NCBI GenBank assembly: GCA_946530355.1
Contig: CAMNAB010000139.1
Span: 1-7,018 of the forward strand
Length of the DNA stretch: 7,018 bases
DNA from: Firm-04 sp003446315
GTDB lineage: Bacteria; Bacillota; Clostridia; Oscillospirales; Ruminococcaceae
Direction of reading: 5' to 3'
A program made the position numbers and the translations under genes. Below are positions 1 to 6,540 of this stretch, in pieces (the stretch's first letter is position 1; the number at the start of each line of letters is the position of its first letter). Below the pieces are notes generated by a model that saw nothing but the letters and a program-made list of their open reading frames with translations, made no database searches and had not been told where the DNA came from.

Positions 1-52
1 TACCTCTCTTGTGTGATTCTAAATCAGAACAGCGAACTTTATCTACAAGCAG

Positions 53-90
53 AGATCCCTCTGTCAAAGCGTCGTCTGACAGAGGGATCT
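53..90. terminator. Perfect 14-bp hairpin, probable transcription terminator
   Basis: Bases 53-66 (AGATCCCTCTGTCA) and 77-90 are exact reverse complements, separated by a 10-base loop. The hairpin lies 9 bases beyond the stop codon of the minus-strand protease, the expected place for its terminator. On the minus strand the bases after the stem are not a clear T run, whereas on the plus strand the stem is followed by the T-rich ATTCTTTCATT. It may therefore also, or mainly, stop a plus-strand transcript entering from the left, or act in both directions. Confidence 0.65.
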
Positions 91-99
91 ATTCTTTCA

Positions 100-1644
100 T
101 TATGATTTCGGAGAAACTGTCACGGTGCATTTTCCGCTGCTGTCCAGATCACTGATCGTAATGACAACACCCGGATCAACCGTCTCAAAGCCGCTGCTGT
201 CATACCAGCCGAAGCCGCTTGTCTGATTGTCGATCACGGCACCGTTTCCGAAGAACCCGTTTCCTTCATTCACAAGCCGCAGAACGCGCTGTTTCTGATT
301 GGAATTATCATATTTTTGTCCGTAATTGTTCCATTTGAGTTCGGTGCCCCAATAGCCTTCCCACAATTCGGCAGTACAGTGCATCACACGAATGCCGCTT
401 GTCTCAAACAGCGGATACTTATAGTTCTCATAGAAACCGGCAGTATTGTTTCCGTCATTCGTGACCGATTCGATGATGATATATTCACTGTGGAAGTCAT
501 TGAGGTCGTCCTTTGGAATGAGAATGCAGCCGGGCATATGCTGGGAAGATGCTTCCAGCGTATACTGCTTTGTACCGCCGGTATAGATCTGCACCTCATC
601 CTTTGCATACCAGCCCAGCATGAGCTTGGAAAATGCGCACATATCGCCGAATGCATCGTCCATCATTTCGGTACCGGCATCTCCGTTCAGCCCGTAGTAA
701 TCATAATCGGAATAGTTCTCATATTTATAGTAATCCGGCAGTCCCATTGCATGCCCCAGTTCATGGATCCATGTGCTGTTGAAACCGGTCGGATCGCCGA
801 GCGCCCAGCTTCCGATGCAAAGATTGCCCGGCCGCACGCCGTCAAAGGATTGCCGCAGCGTACAATCGCCGGAGCAGGGCCACCAGTCGTCATCGCTTGC
901 ACTGCCCGGCAGCGCCATCAGCAAAGTATCCATCACAGAATCGCCGTTCGCATCATATTTCAGATAATTGATCTGGCTGTCCAGCGCCGAGAGTGTCTCA
1001 CTCACCAGCACATCGGTATTATTCACATAATATCCGATCGGATGCTGTGCGGTATAGCGGTAAACATCGCCTGCAAGATGCAGTCTGCCATAAGAAGCGC
1101 GTTCATAATAAGCGGTGATGCTGTCCATCGGATAAGCATGGTCATCAATTCGTTCTTCTCCGAATGTGAGCGAATGGATTTCTTCAACGGATAAGTTTTC
1201 GGTATGCACACAATCCGGGAAATCGACCGCAACCATCAGAATGCAAACATCCCCGATCGAAGGCATATGCGGATGCACAGCAGAGATCGGCGCAGGGATC
1301 AGATCCTGTGAGATCGGCGAAAAGGAATAGACCTCTTCCGGTTCTGCACCCGTCAGGATCAACCGTTTCAGCAGGGTCAGATCACGGGCATCCGATGTGC
1401 CACTGTGGTCGAGATCGGCATATGGCTGAAGTTCTTCATACGGCAGTTCCACCGAGCCTTCCAGAAATGCTGCAAGCAGGGTGACATCATCTTCATCCAC
1501 GCTGCCGTCACCGGTGAGATCTCCGCGATAGCCCACCAATTGCTGATGCACATACTCCACAGATGCCAGCGCATTCGTCCCCGCTGCTGCCGCTGATGCC
1601 AGCGCAGTCAGCACGCTTCCTGCCACTTTGATCGCCTGTAACAT
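100..1644 (-). CDS. Secreted M6-family zinc metalloprotease with N-terminal type I dockerin
   Basis: Predicted exported endopeptidase of 514 residues, attached to a cellulosome-like complex or the cell surface through its dockerin. Residues 1-27 form a signal peptide: a short start with one Lys, an Ala-rich hydrophobic core, and a likely cut after Ala-Leu-Ala. Residues 41-99 hold two dockerin-type calcium loops (D42-D53 and D77-D88), each followed by a Leu-rich helix. The M6 peptidase region runs from about residue 129 to the end. It contains the zinc site HELGHAMGLPD at 294-304 (His294, catalytic Glu295, His298, Gly301, Asp304; HExxHxxGxxD) and an Asp-rich DANGD stretch at 231-235 that probably binds calcium, as in immune inhibitor A-like peptidases. 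The ATG at 1644 is preferred because AGGGGGG (1651-1657) is 6 bases upstream; an in-frame ATG at 1650 touches that site directly. It is transcribed alone from a strong promoter. Its biological substrate is not visible from the sequence. Confidence 0.93.
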   Translation of the reverse strand: MLQAIKVAGSVLTALASAAAAGTNALASVEYVHQQLVGYRGDLTGDGSVDEDDVTLLAAFLEGSVELPYEELQPYADLDHSGTSDARDLTLLKRLILTGAEPEEVYSFSPISQDLIPAPISAVHPHMPSIGDVCILMVAVDFPDCVHTENLSVEEIHSLTFGEERIDDHAYPMDSITAYYERASYGRLHLAGDVYRYTAQHPIGYYVNNTDVLVSETLSALDSQINYLKYDANGDSVMDTLLMALPGSASDDDWWPCSGDCTLRQSFDGVRPGNLCIGSWALGDPTGFNSTWIHELGHAMGLPDYYKYENYSDYDYYGLNGDAGTEMMDDAFGDMCAFSKLMLGWYAKDEVQIYTGGTKQYTLEASSQHMPGCILIPKDDLNDFHSEYIIIESVTNDGNNTAGFYENYKYPLFETSGIRVMHCTAELWEGYWGTELKWNNYGQKYDNSNQKQRVLRLVNEGNGFFGNGAVIDNQTSGFGWYDSSGFETVDPGVVITISDLDSSGKCTVTVSPKS

Positions 1645-1650
1645 GGTCAT

Positions 1651-1657
1651 CCCCCCT
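1651..1657 (-). promoter_or_regulatory. Ribosome binding site of the dockerin protease
   Basis: AGGGGGG on the minus strand. It abuts the ATG at 1650 with no spacer but sits 6 bases before the second in-frame ATG at 1644, so it supports 1644 as the true start. Confidence 0.7.
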
Positions 1658-1679
1658 GTTTTTCTGTATTTTCATTATC

Positions 1680-1708
1680 AGTATATCAAAAAAAAGCGAT
1701 GCTGTCAA
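1680..1708 (-). promoter_or_regulatory. SigA-type promoter for the dockerin protease
   Basis: Read on the minus strand, TTGACA (1708-1703, perfect -35) is followed by a 17-base spacer and TATACT (1685-1680, -10). Transcription should start near 1673, leaving a leader of about 30 bases before the ATG at 1644. The spacer contains a run of eight T. An 8-bp inverted repeat (1690-1697 with 1710-1717) brackets the -35 box and could be an operator, though it may simply reflect the T and A runs. Confidence 0.8.
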
Positions 1709-1787
1709 TGCTTTTTTATGCATCCACATTGTAGAATTTCGCAGTTTTCTTTTGTGCAGTTTCAAAAATATTTCCGTATTTCTGCCC

Positions 1788-1816
1788 TTTACAATTTCGG
1801 GATTTTGTGTTATACT
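1788..1816 (+). promoter_or_regulatory. SigA-type extended -10 promoter of the six-gene operon
   Basis: TTTACA (1788-1793) and TATACT (1811-1816) are 17 bases apart, and TG at 1808-1809 gives an extended -10 (TGnTATACT). The start of transcription is expected near 1823, about 35 bases before the first ATG at 1858. This rules out the earlier in-frame ATG at 1807, which lies inside the promoter. No other convincing promoter is needed for the downstream genes because their gaps are only about 20 bases. Confidence 0.82.
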
Positions 1817-1844
1817 ATAAGAGTATTGCTGTATGCATAGCGGG

Positions 1845-1851
1845 AAGGGGG
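1845..1851 (+). promoter_or_regulatory. Ribosome binding site of the DnaB/DnaD-like gene
   Basis: AAGGGGG sits 6 bases before the ATG at 1858 and fixes this start over the in-frame ATG at 1807. Confidence 0.8.
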
Positions 1852-1857
1852 ATCAAC

Positions 1858-2958
1858 ATGGACATATTTTTACACAGCGGACATTCTTTCCCCGTTCCGG
1901 TGACAGTCGCTGACCATTTTCTCGGTCTGGCAAGCCATGACCAGCTCAAAGTGCTGCTTTATGTGCTCTGCCATGCCGATGAGCCGCTTTCACAGGAACA
2001 GATCGCCAAGGAATGCAAAGTGCTGCCCTCATCTGTGGAAGAAGCGATCGTTTTCTGGCAAAACGCCAATGTTTTGCAGCAGACTGCGTCCCCTGCTGCG
2101 GTATCTCTGCCGGCAGAACCATTCGCCGCAGAAGCACCGCCGCCGGATATCACGGAAGAACGCACAGTGCCGGTCATGCCGGTCACGGATCTTCCGCAGC
2201 AGACCGTTCCGGCAGCAGAGCAGCCTGCCGCTGCACCGAATGTACCGCATGTCCAAAACAGCAGCAGCTTTCATGTCAAGCCTTCTGAGATGGCTGCACG
2301 ATTGCAAAATGATAAAAAACTCGCGGAGCTTTTTCAGGATGCAGAGCAGTATGCCGGCAGACCCCTGCGGCATGCCGAACAGCAGAGCCTGCTGTGGATT
2401 CATGATTATCTGGGGCTTGCAGCAGATCTGATCCATCTGATCGCTGCATTCTGCGCCAGCACACAAAAGTTCAATCCGCGTGATCTGGAACACATCGCCA
2501 TTGAATGGCAGGAGCGCGGCATCCAAACGCCGGAACTTGCAATGCAGGATATCGAACGGCGCACCAATGCCCGCAGCTATACCGGACAGGTCATGTCCGT
2601 TCTGCAAATGCCGCGGTTCCCGACCGCCAAGCAGCAGGAATTCATAGATGGCTGGTTCCGATGCGGGATCTCTCCGGAGCTTGTGCATTTTGCCTCTGAA
2701 AAGACCAGAGATCAGACAGATGACCAGATGTCCTTCCCGTATATGAATAAGATCCTGATGAGCTGGGCGGAAGCCGGTGTCCGGAATGTCGCAGATGCGC
2801 AGAAACTGGATGAAGCCTATCAGGCAGAAAAGAAAAAAAAGAAAGCAACGGGACAATCCGAAAAAGATTCCCGCCGCAAGCCCGCTGCTTCCGGCGGCGC
2901 ATCCGCAGATGCGTCCTTTGATCTGGATGACTTTGACCGGCTTGTCAACCGTTTCTGA
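1858..2958 (+). CDS. DnaB/DnaD-like replication initiation protein (DnaD domain)
   Basis: Cytoplasmic protein of 366 residues, likely a DNA-remodelling factor that helps recruit the helicase loader during replication start or restart. Residues 1-75 look like the winged-helix DDBH1 part (helix-turn-helix around LSQEQIAKECKV, 44-55). Residues 76-140 are a Pro/Ala-rich linker. Two DnaD/DnaB_2-type (DDBH2) helical units follow: about 145-235, with the motif EWQERGIQT at 216-224, and about 253-315, with YMNKILMSWAEAGVRN at 295-310. A Lys run (325-329), a disordered stretch and a conserved-looking acidic-aromatic end (FDLDDFDRLVNRF, 354-366) close the protein. The order DDBH1-DDBH2-DDBH2 resembles Bacillus DnaB more than DnaD, and the next gene is a DnaI-like loader, as in the Bacillus dnaB-dnaI pair. 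Sequences alone do not decide between a DnaB and DnaD role. First gene of the operon. Confidence 0.92.
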   Translation: MDIFLHSGHSFPVPVTVADHFLGLASHDQLKVLLYVLCHADEPLSQEQIAKECKVLPSSVEEAIVFWQNANVLQQTASPAAVSLPAEPFAAEAPPPDITEERTVPVMPVTDLPQQTVPAAEQPAAAPNVPHVQNSSSFHVKPSEMAARLQNDKKLAELFQDAEQYAGRPLRHAEQQSLLWIHDYLGLAADLIHLIAAFCASTQKFNPRDLEHIAIEWQERGIQTPELAMQDIERRTNARSYTGQVMSVLQMPRFPTAKQQEFIDGWFRCGISPELVHFASEKTRDQTDDQMSFPYMNKILMSWAEAGVRNVADAQKLDEAYQAEKKKKKATGQSEKDSRRKPAASGGASADASFDLDDFDRLVNRF

Positions 2959-2977
2959 CAAATGAAAGAGGCATTCC

Positions 2978-3937
2978 ATGTATCAGGAAACCATCTATAA
3001 TGAGGCGATCGCCAGAATTCAGGCACGCCGGCTGCATGCACAGCGTGTGCAGGAACAGCGCACCGAACGGATCTATGCCGAAATCCCCGAAACCGCAGAG
3101 ATCGACCGGCAGATGCGGTCAGCCTGCCTTGCACTGTTCCGCGCACTTCCGAAGGAAGACCATGCAGAACGTGTCAAAAAGATCGAGGGGAACTGTCAGG
3201 CAGCCGATGCCATGATGCGGAATCTGCTGACACAGCACGGCTATCCCGCCGATTATCTGGATGTGCAGTATCATTGCCCGATCTGTAATGATACCGGCTT
3301 TACAGGCGGCAGACCGTGTGCCTGCCTGAAGCGGGAAATCGGCATTGTAGGCGCAGAACACCTGAACGCACAGTCACAGCTTGCACTTTGCAGCTTTGAA
3401 TCCTTCTCCCTCTCCTATTACCGGGATCTGCCGCCGGATAAATATCAGATCATGGAGCGCATTTATCAGCAGTGCAGAAATTATGCTGCACAGTTCCAGC
3501 CGGGCAAATCCGGCAATCTGCTGATGATCGGCAATACCGGTCTTGGCAAAACGCATCTTTCGCTTTCCATCGCAGCGGTGCTGCTGCAAAAGGGATACAG
3601 CGTCATTTATGACTCTGTCGGCGCACTGATCCATAAACTGGAACAGGAGCACTTCGGCAAAAAGAGCGATTCCGATACCCTTTCGATGCTGCTGGAATGC
3701 GATCTGCTGATCCTTGACGATTTCGGAACGGAATTCGATACCAGTTTCAGCCGTTCCGTGATCTATACCATTTTCAATTCCAGAATCAACGCCTGCAAAC
3801 CGATGATCGTCAATACCAATCTTTCGAAATCCGATTTGCAGGAACAATACGGAAACCGAATTCTCTCCAGACTTTTTTCTGCTTGCATCATGCAATTTTT
3901 CGGCAGAGATATCCGGATGCAGAAAAGTCTGCGATAA
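2978..3937 (+). CDS. DnaI/DnaC-like AAA+ helicase loader ATPase
   Basis: ATP-binding protein of 319 residues that probably loads the replicative helicase onto DNA. The N-terminal third (1-95) is helical and charged, as in helicase-binding regions. A cysteine cluster (Cys100, Cys103, Cys114, Cys116 in CPICNDTGF...CAC) probably binds zinc. The AAA+ core follows, with Walker A GNTGLGKT (185-192), Walker B LLILDDFG (243-250), a sensor-1-like IVNTN (277-281) and an arginine-finger region NRILSRL (293-299). The length is close to Bacillus DnaI (about 310 residues). IstB transposition helpers share this ATPase fold, but the cysteine cluster, the length and the DnaD-type gene 19 bases upstream favour a replication role; no transposase is present. 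GAAAGAGG lies 6 bases before the ATG. A phage origin for the pair is possible but the other neighbours are not phage-like. Confidence 0.93.
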   Translation: MYQETIYNEAIARIQARRLHAQRVQEQRTERIYAEIPETAEIDRQMRSACLALFRALPKEDHAERVKKIEGNCQAADAMMRNLLTQHGYPADYLDVQYHCPICNDTGFTGGRPCACLKREIGIVGAEHLNAQSQLALCSFESFSLSYYRDLPPDKYQIMERIYQQCRNYAAQFQPGKSGNLLMIGNTGLGKTHLSLSIAAVLLQKGYSVIYDSVGALIHKLEQEHFGKKSDSDTLSMLLECDLLILDDFGTEFDTSFSRSVIYTIFNSRINACKPMIVNTNLSKSDLQEQYGNRILSRLFSACIMQFFGRDIRMQKSLR

Positions 3938-3945
3938 CCCCAATC

Positions 3946-3951
3946 AGGAGG
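3946..3951 (+). promoter_or_regulatory. Ribosome binding site of the nucleoside kinase
   Basis: A perfect AGGAGG 6 bases before the ATG at 3958. It decides this start over an in-frame ATG at 3883 that lies within the preceding gene. Confidence 0.85.
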
Positions 3952-3957
3952 CATATT

Positions 3958-4893
3958 ATGAATGAGCTTTCCCTGTATGACATCAACAAATGGGCGCATG
4001 ATACGCCGGAACTGTTTGTTATAGATGCAGAAGCAGCATATGATAAGCAGCTTCGGGATCTCGCCGAGGATATTTGCCGGCATGCTTCCGAGCGTCCGAT
4101 CACACTGATCTCCGGCCCGTCCGGCTCCGGCAAAACAACGACCGCCTGCCGTCTGGAACAGATCCTGGATGCATCCGGCTTTGAGTCGCATACGCTTTCC
4201 ATGGACGATTACTACGCGGACGGCACCCGCAATACCGATATCGTCGATCAATTCGGCAGACCGGATTATGAATCCCCGCTGCGGCTCGATATCGACCTGC
4301 TGAACACACAGCTCGAACAGCTTGCACGCGGAGAAGAAGTGGAGCTGCCGCGTTTCGATTTCGCGGCACAAAAGCAGTGCAAATCCGGCAAAATGCTGCG
4401 CCGCAAGCCGCATGAACTGATTATCATGGAAGGCATTCATGCGCTGAATCCGGAAGTGACCGGCGATTCGCAAAACATCGCAAACCGCATCTATCTGAGC
4501 GTGCGGACGCGCGTCACAATGGATGATGAAAAACTGCATCCGTCGCTTGTCCGGTTTGCCCGCAGATTGCTGCGGGACAGCCGTTCCCGCGGCAGAGCAC
4601 CGGAAGAATCCTGTGAAATGCTCAGCAGCATTTCCAGAGGCGAAAATCTTTACATCATGCCATATAAGCATCTTGCAGATTATGAGCTGGATACCTTTAT
4701 GGGCTATGAGCTTTCCGTCTATCGTCCCTATCTGCTGGAAACAGTGCGCAGTCTTGTCAGCATCGCACCGCCGGAATCCGGCATACCGGCACTGCTGCGG
4801 TTTTTGGAAGCAGTCTGCCCGCTGACGGCTGACTGGATACCGGATCGCTCGCTGGTGCGTGAGTTTATCGGCGGCTCTGTATTTACAAACTAA
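3958..4893 (+). CDS. Uridine kinase-like nucleoside kinase
   Basis: Predicted cytoplasmic kinase of 311 residues in the uridine kinase/phosphoribulokinase family, transferring phosphate from ATP or GTP to a nucleoside, perhaps uridine or cytidine, in pyrimidine salvage. Visible motifs in order: P-loop GPSGSGKT (53-60), the DDYY motif (83-86) with a likely catalytic Asp, the substrate-side YESPLRLD (104-111), PRFDF (131-135), the EGIHAL motif (158-163), and the lid RRLLRDSRSRGR (202-213). The end, REFIGGSVF (301-309), is a signature I recall from the longer Firmicute/Bacteroidetes nucleoside kinases, which often carry an N-terminal TGS-like domain; that domain is absent here, replaced by a roughly 45-residue helical lead. 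Ordinary uridine kinases are about 210 residues, so the C-terminal 100 residues are an added region. The true substrate cannot be read from the sequence. The stop overlaps the next start (TAATG). Confidence 0.92.
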   Translation: MNELSLYDINKWAHDTPELFVIDAEAAYDKQLRDLAEDICRHASERPITLISGPSGSGKTTTACRLEQILDASGFESHTLSMDDYYADGTRNTDIVDQFGRPDYESPLRLDIDLLNTQLEQLARGEEVELPRFDFAAQKQCKSGKMLRRKPHELIIMEGIHALNPEVTGDSQNIANRIYLSVRTRVTMDDEKLHPSLVRFARRLLRDSRSRGRAPEESCEMLSSISRGENLYIMPYKHLADYELDTFMGYELSVYRPYLLETVRSLVSIAPPESGIPALLRFLEAVCPLTADWIPDRSLVREFIGGSVFTN

Positions 4894-5429
4894 TGTCTTC
4901 GCAGGAGCCGTTTGCGGTCTGTTTTTCCGGTCACCGGCCGGTGAAATTACCCGACAGATATGAACTGCGTCTGATGCTCAGCATGCTGTATCACGAGATC
5001 GAAACCGCAATTGCAGACGGCGCAAATACATTCTATACCGGAATGTCACAGGGCATCGACCTCTGGGCAGCCGATATCGTGCTGCATATCAAGCAAACCC
5101 ATCCGTCGATCCGGCTGATCGGTGCATCGCCCTATCCGGAATTCGGCAAAAAGCTGCGCGGCAGTGCAAGTTATCATTACCGTTCGATCATGGAAGCAGC
5201 AGATACAGTCATTTATGTCAGCCATCATTATCACGCAGGCGTATTTCGCATCCGAAATCAATATATGATCTCCCGAAGCAAGCGCGTCATCGCAATTGTA
5301 TCCGATATGCGCTCCGGCACAGGTCAGACCATTCGCATGGCAAAACGTGCAGGTCTGGATATCCGTCTTCTGAAAATCAATGAGGCGGATTTCCGGGATT
5401 ACCCTGCACCGGATATATTCCAATTTTAA
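4893..5429 (+). CDS. YpsA-type SLOG family protein (DUF1273)
   Basis: Cytoplasmic protein of 178 residues with the Rossmann-like SLOG fold, a family thought to bind nucleotides or nucleotide-derived ligands. The family signatures are clear: CFSGHRP near the start (10-16), TGMSQGIDLWAADIV (49-63) with the glycine-rich ligand loop, RNQYM (121-125), and SGTGQT (141-146), which matches the usual GGT-x-x-T loop. Bacillus subtilis YpsA is linked to cell division and stress, but the biochemical job of the family is unsettled. The ATG overlaps the stop of the nucleoside kinase by one base (TAATG). Translation is therefore probably coupled; no independent strong Shine-Dalgarno site is evident. The length is typical for the family and no key motif looks lost. 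Confidence 0.93.
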   Translation: MSSQEPFAVCFSGHRPVKLPDRYELRLMLSMLYHEIETAIADGANTFYTGMSQGIDLWAADIVLHIKQTHPSIRLIGASPYPEFGKKLRGSASYHYRSIMEAADTVIYVSHHYHAGVFRIRNQYMISRSKRVIAIVSDMRSGTGQTIRMAKRAGLDIRLLKINEADFRDYPAPDIFQF

Positions 5430-5431
5430 GC

Positions 5432-5441
5432 AGGAAAGGAG
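5432..5441 (+). promoter_or_regulatory. Ribosome binding site supporting a GTG start of the LCP-like gene
   Basis: AGGAAAGGAG ends 9 bases before the GTG at 5451. The in-frame ATG at 5481 has no comparable site within reach, so GTG is the preferred start codon. Confidence 0.65.
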
Positions 5442-5450
5442 CAGCAGACC

Positions 5451-6518
5451 GTGTGCAGGGCATACGGCTGCAAAATCATCATGAGCGTTTATACAAGACG
5501 GCGTCCGAGCGCCGGCAGTACCGCGATCCCGTTTATGATTACAATATTGATCTCCCTGATCGTATTCGGCGGCGTAGCACTGTATTTTTACAATAAGCTG
5601 ACTGCCAAAAGCAAGGAGCTTCCGATGATGCAGAGTGCCATCTCCAGCATCTCTGATGAAGATATCAATGCGATCCTGTTTGTGCTGGATCCGGATGCGG
5701 AAGATAAGCAAACAGCAGTCATGATGCTGCGCTTTGATCCGGTTCGCAAGCAGATCTTCACGCTGGGCATCCCGCTTGATCTCCAGGTCACGCATGAAGG
5801 CCGCAGCATGTCTGTGGGCGCATGCTATACGGATTACGGTCTGGAACCGTTGAAAAATGCCGTTGCCAAAACGCTGGATCAGGAGATCGACCGCTATATT
5901 CTGATGGATGATTCCGGCTTTGAGAAGCTGGTCAACCTGATCGGTAATGTCGAATACATTGTCCCGATCAAAGATACCGGTCTGCGGCCGTCAGAAACAT
6001 CCGTCATGCTGGACTGCAAGCAGTTTGAAACACTGCTGACCAGTAACCATTATTCCAGTGAGGAAGAGCGCAGCACCGTGATCGGCATGTCTGTTGCACA
6101 GCTTCTGAACCAGTGCATCGACAATGACCAGAAGCGCAGCAGCACCGGCTCCAATGATTCTTCCAAGGACAGCGATCCTTCCAAAAAAGTCGTTTGGAAG
6201 ACCCGTGTTGCCCGTAATCTGGACAGTTATTTCAGTACCGTCATCAACACCACCCAAACCGACATCACAGCAATGGATTTCTCGAATCACGAGCATGCGA
6301 TCCGGTATGTGTTTGAATACGGTCAGGCACCGGCACGCGGCATGGGCGTTGTCTGCGACCTTCAGGACGGCATCGTGGTTCCGAATCAGGTATTCCTCGA
6401 TAATCTGAAGATCGCATTCTATCAGGTCTCTGTCAACGGTGAAGGAACCGATGAAACAAACGGTGAAGCGGCAGAACCTGACGGCGAAGCGACAGAACAA
6501 TCCGAAGCAGCCGAATAA
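5451..6518 (+). CDS. Membrane-anchored divergent LytR-CpsA-Psr (LCP) family protein
   Basis: Protein of 355 residues with a short basic cytoplasmic end (Arg16-Arg18), one membrane helix at about 24-47, and an extracellular part. Residues about 72-172 follow the LCP pattern: a strand around AILFVLD (74-80), a second strand leading to TLGIPLDLQV (104-113), then YGLEPLKNAVAKTL, EIDRYILMDDSGFEKLVNLIGNVEYIVP (145-172), equivalent to the conserved lipid-pocket region of LCP proteins. Active LCP enzymes move teichoic acid or other glycopolymers from a lipid carrier to peptidoglycan. Here the usual RxDT is KQTA (86-89), IPRD is IPLD (107-110), and the final R-x-x-RQ region keeps only a possible Arg207. 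The protein may thus be inactive, or a binding or regulatory relative. A Ser/Asp-rich linker (229-246), a further globular part (about 248-330) and an acidic Glu/Ala/Thr tail follow. It starts at GTG 5451 (or less likely ATG 5481). Confidence 0.85.
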   Translation: MCRAYGCKIIMSVYTRRRPSAGSTAIPFMITILISLIVFGGVALYFYNKLTAKSKELPMMQSAISSISDEDINAILFVLDPDAEDKQTAVMMLRFDPVRKQIFTLGIPLDLQVTHEGRSMSVGACYTDYGLEPLKNAVAKTLDQEIDRYILMDDSGFEKLVNLIGNVEYIVPIKDTGLRPSETSVMLDCKQFETLLTSNHYSSEEERSTVIGMSVAQLLNQCIDNDQKRSSTGSNDSSKDSDPSKKVVWKTRVARNLDSYFSTVINTTQTDITAMDFSNHEHAIRYVFEYGQAPARGMGVVCDLQDGIVVPNQVFLDNLKIAFYQVSVNGEGTDETNGEAAEPDGEATEQSEAAE

Positions 6519-6540
6519 AGCTGCGGAAAGAATCGGTACA

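Noticed and set aside
316..1194. Long plus-strand open frame of 292 codons opposite the protease
   Set aside because: It is the antisense shadow of a gene with a clear signal peptide, dockerin and HELGH site; it has no family motif and no ribosome site.
1741..1762. Direct repeat GCAGTTT at 1741-1747 and 1756-1762 in the divergent region
   Set aside because: Seven bases in an AT-rich stretch is too short to claim as an operator without comparison to relatives.
1807..1857. N-terminal extension of the DnaD-like gene from the ATG at 1807
   Set aside because: This ATG lies within the -10 region of the promoter, and a good ribosome site precedes the ATG at 1858.
2029..2979. Long minus-strand open frame of 316 codons opposite the DnaD-like gene
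   Set aside because: Shadow frame; the translation is Cys/Arg/His-rich without recognisable domains, and the plus-strand gene is well supported.
3883..3957. Upstream start for the nucleoside kinase
   Set aside because: It lies in the end of the previous gene without a ribosome site, while AGGAGG sits 6 bases before 3958.
3763..4671. Minus-strand open frame of 302 codons across the helicase loader and kinase genes
   Set aside because: It spans two well-supported plus-strand genes and their junction; no motifs or promoter support it.
2978..4893. A prophage replication module or an IstA/IstB insertion element
   Set aside because: DnaC-like ATPases occur in both, but there are no phage structural, integrase or transposase genes, and the neighbours are cellular genes.
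5046..5795. Minus-strand open frame of 249 codons opposite the SLOG and LCP-like genes
   Set aside because: Antisense shadow crossing a gene junction; both plus-strand genes have family signatures.
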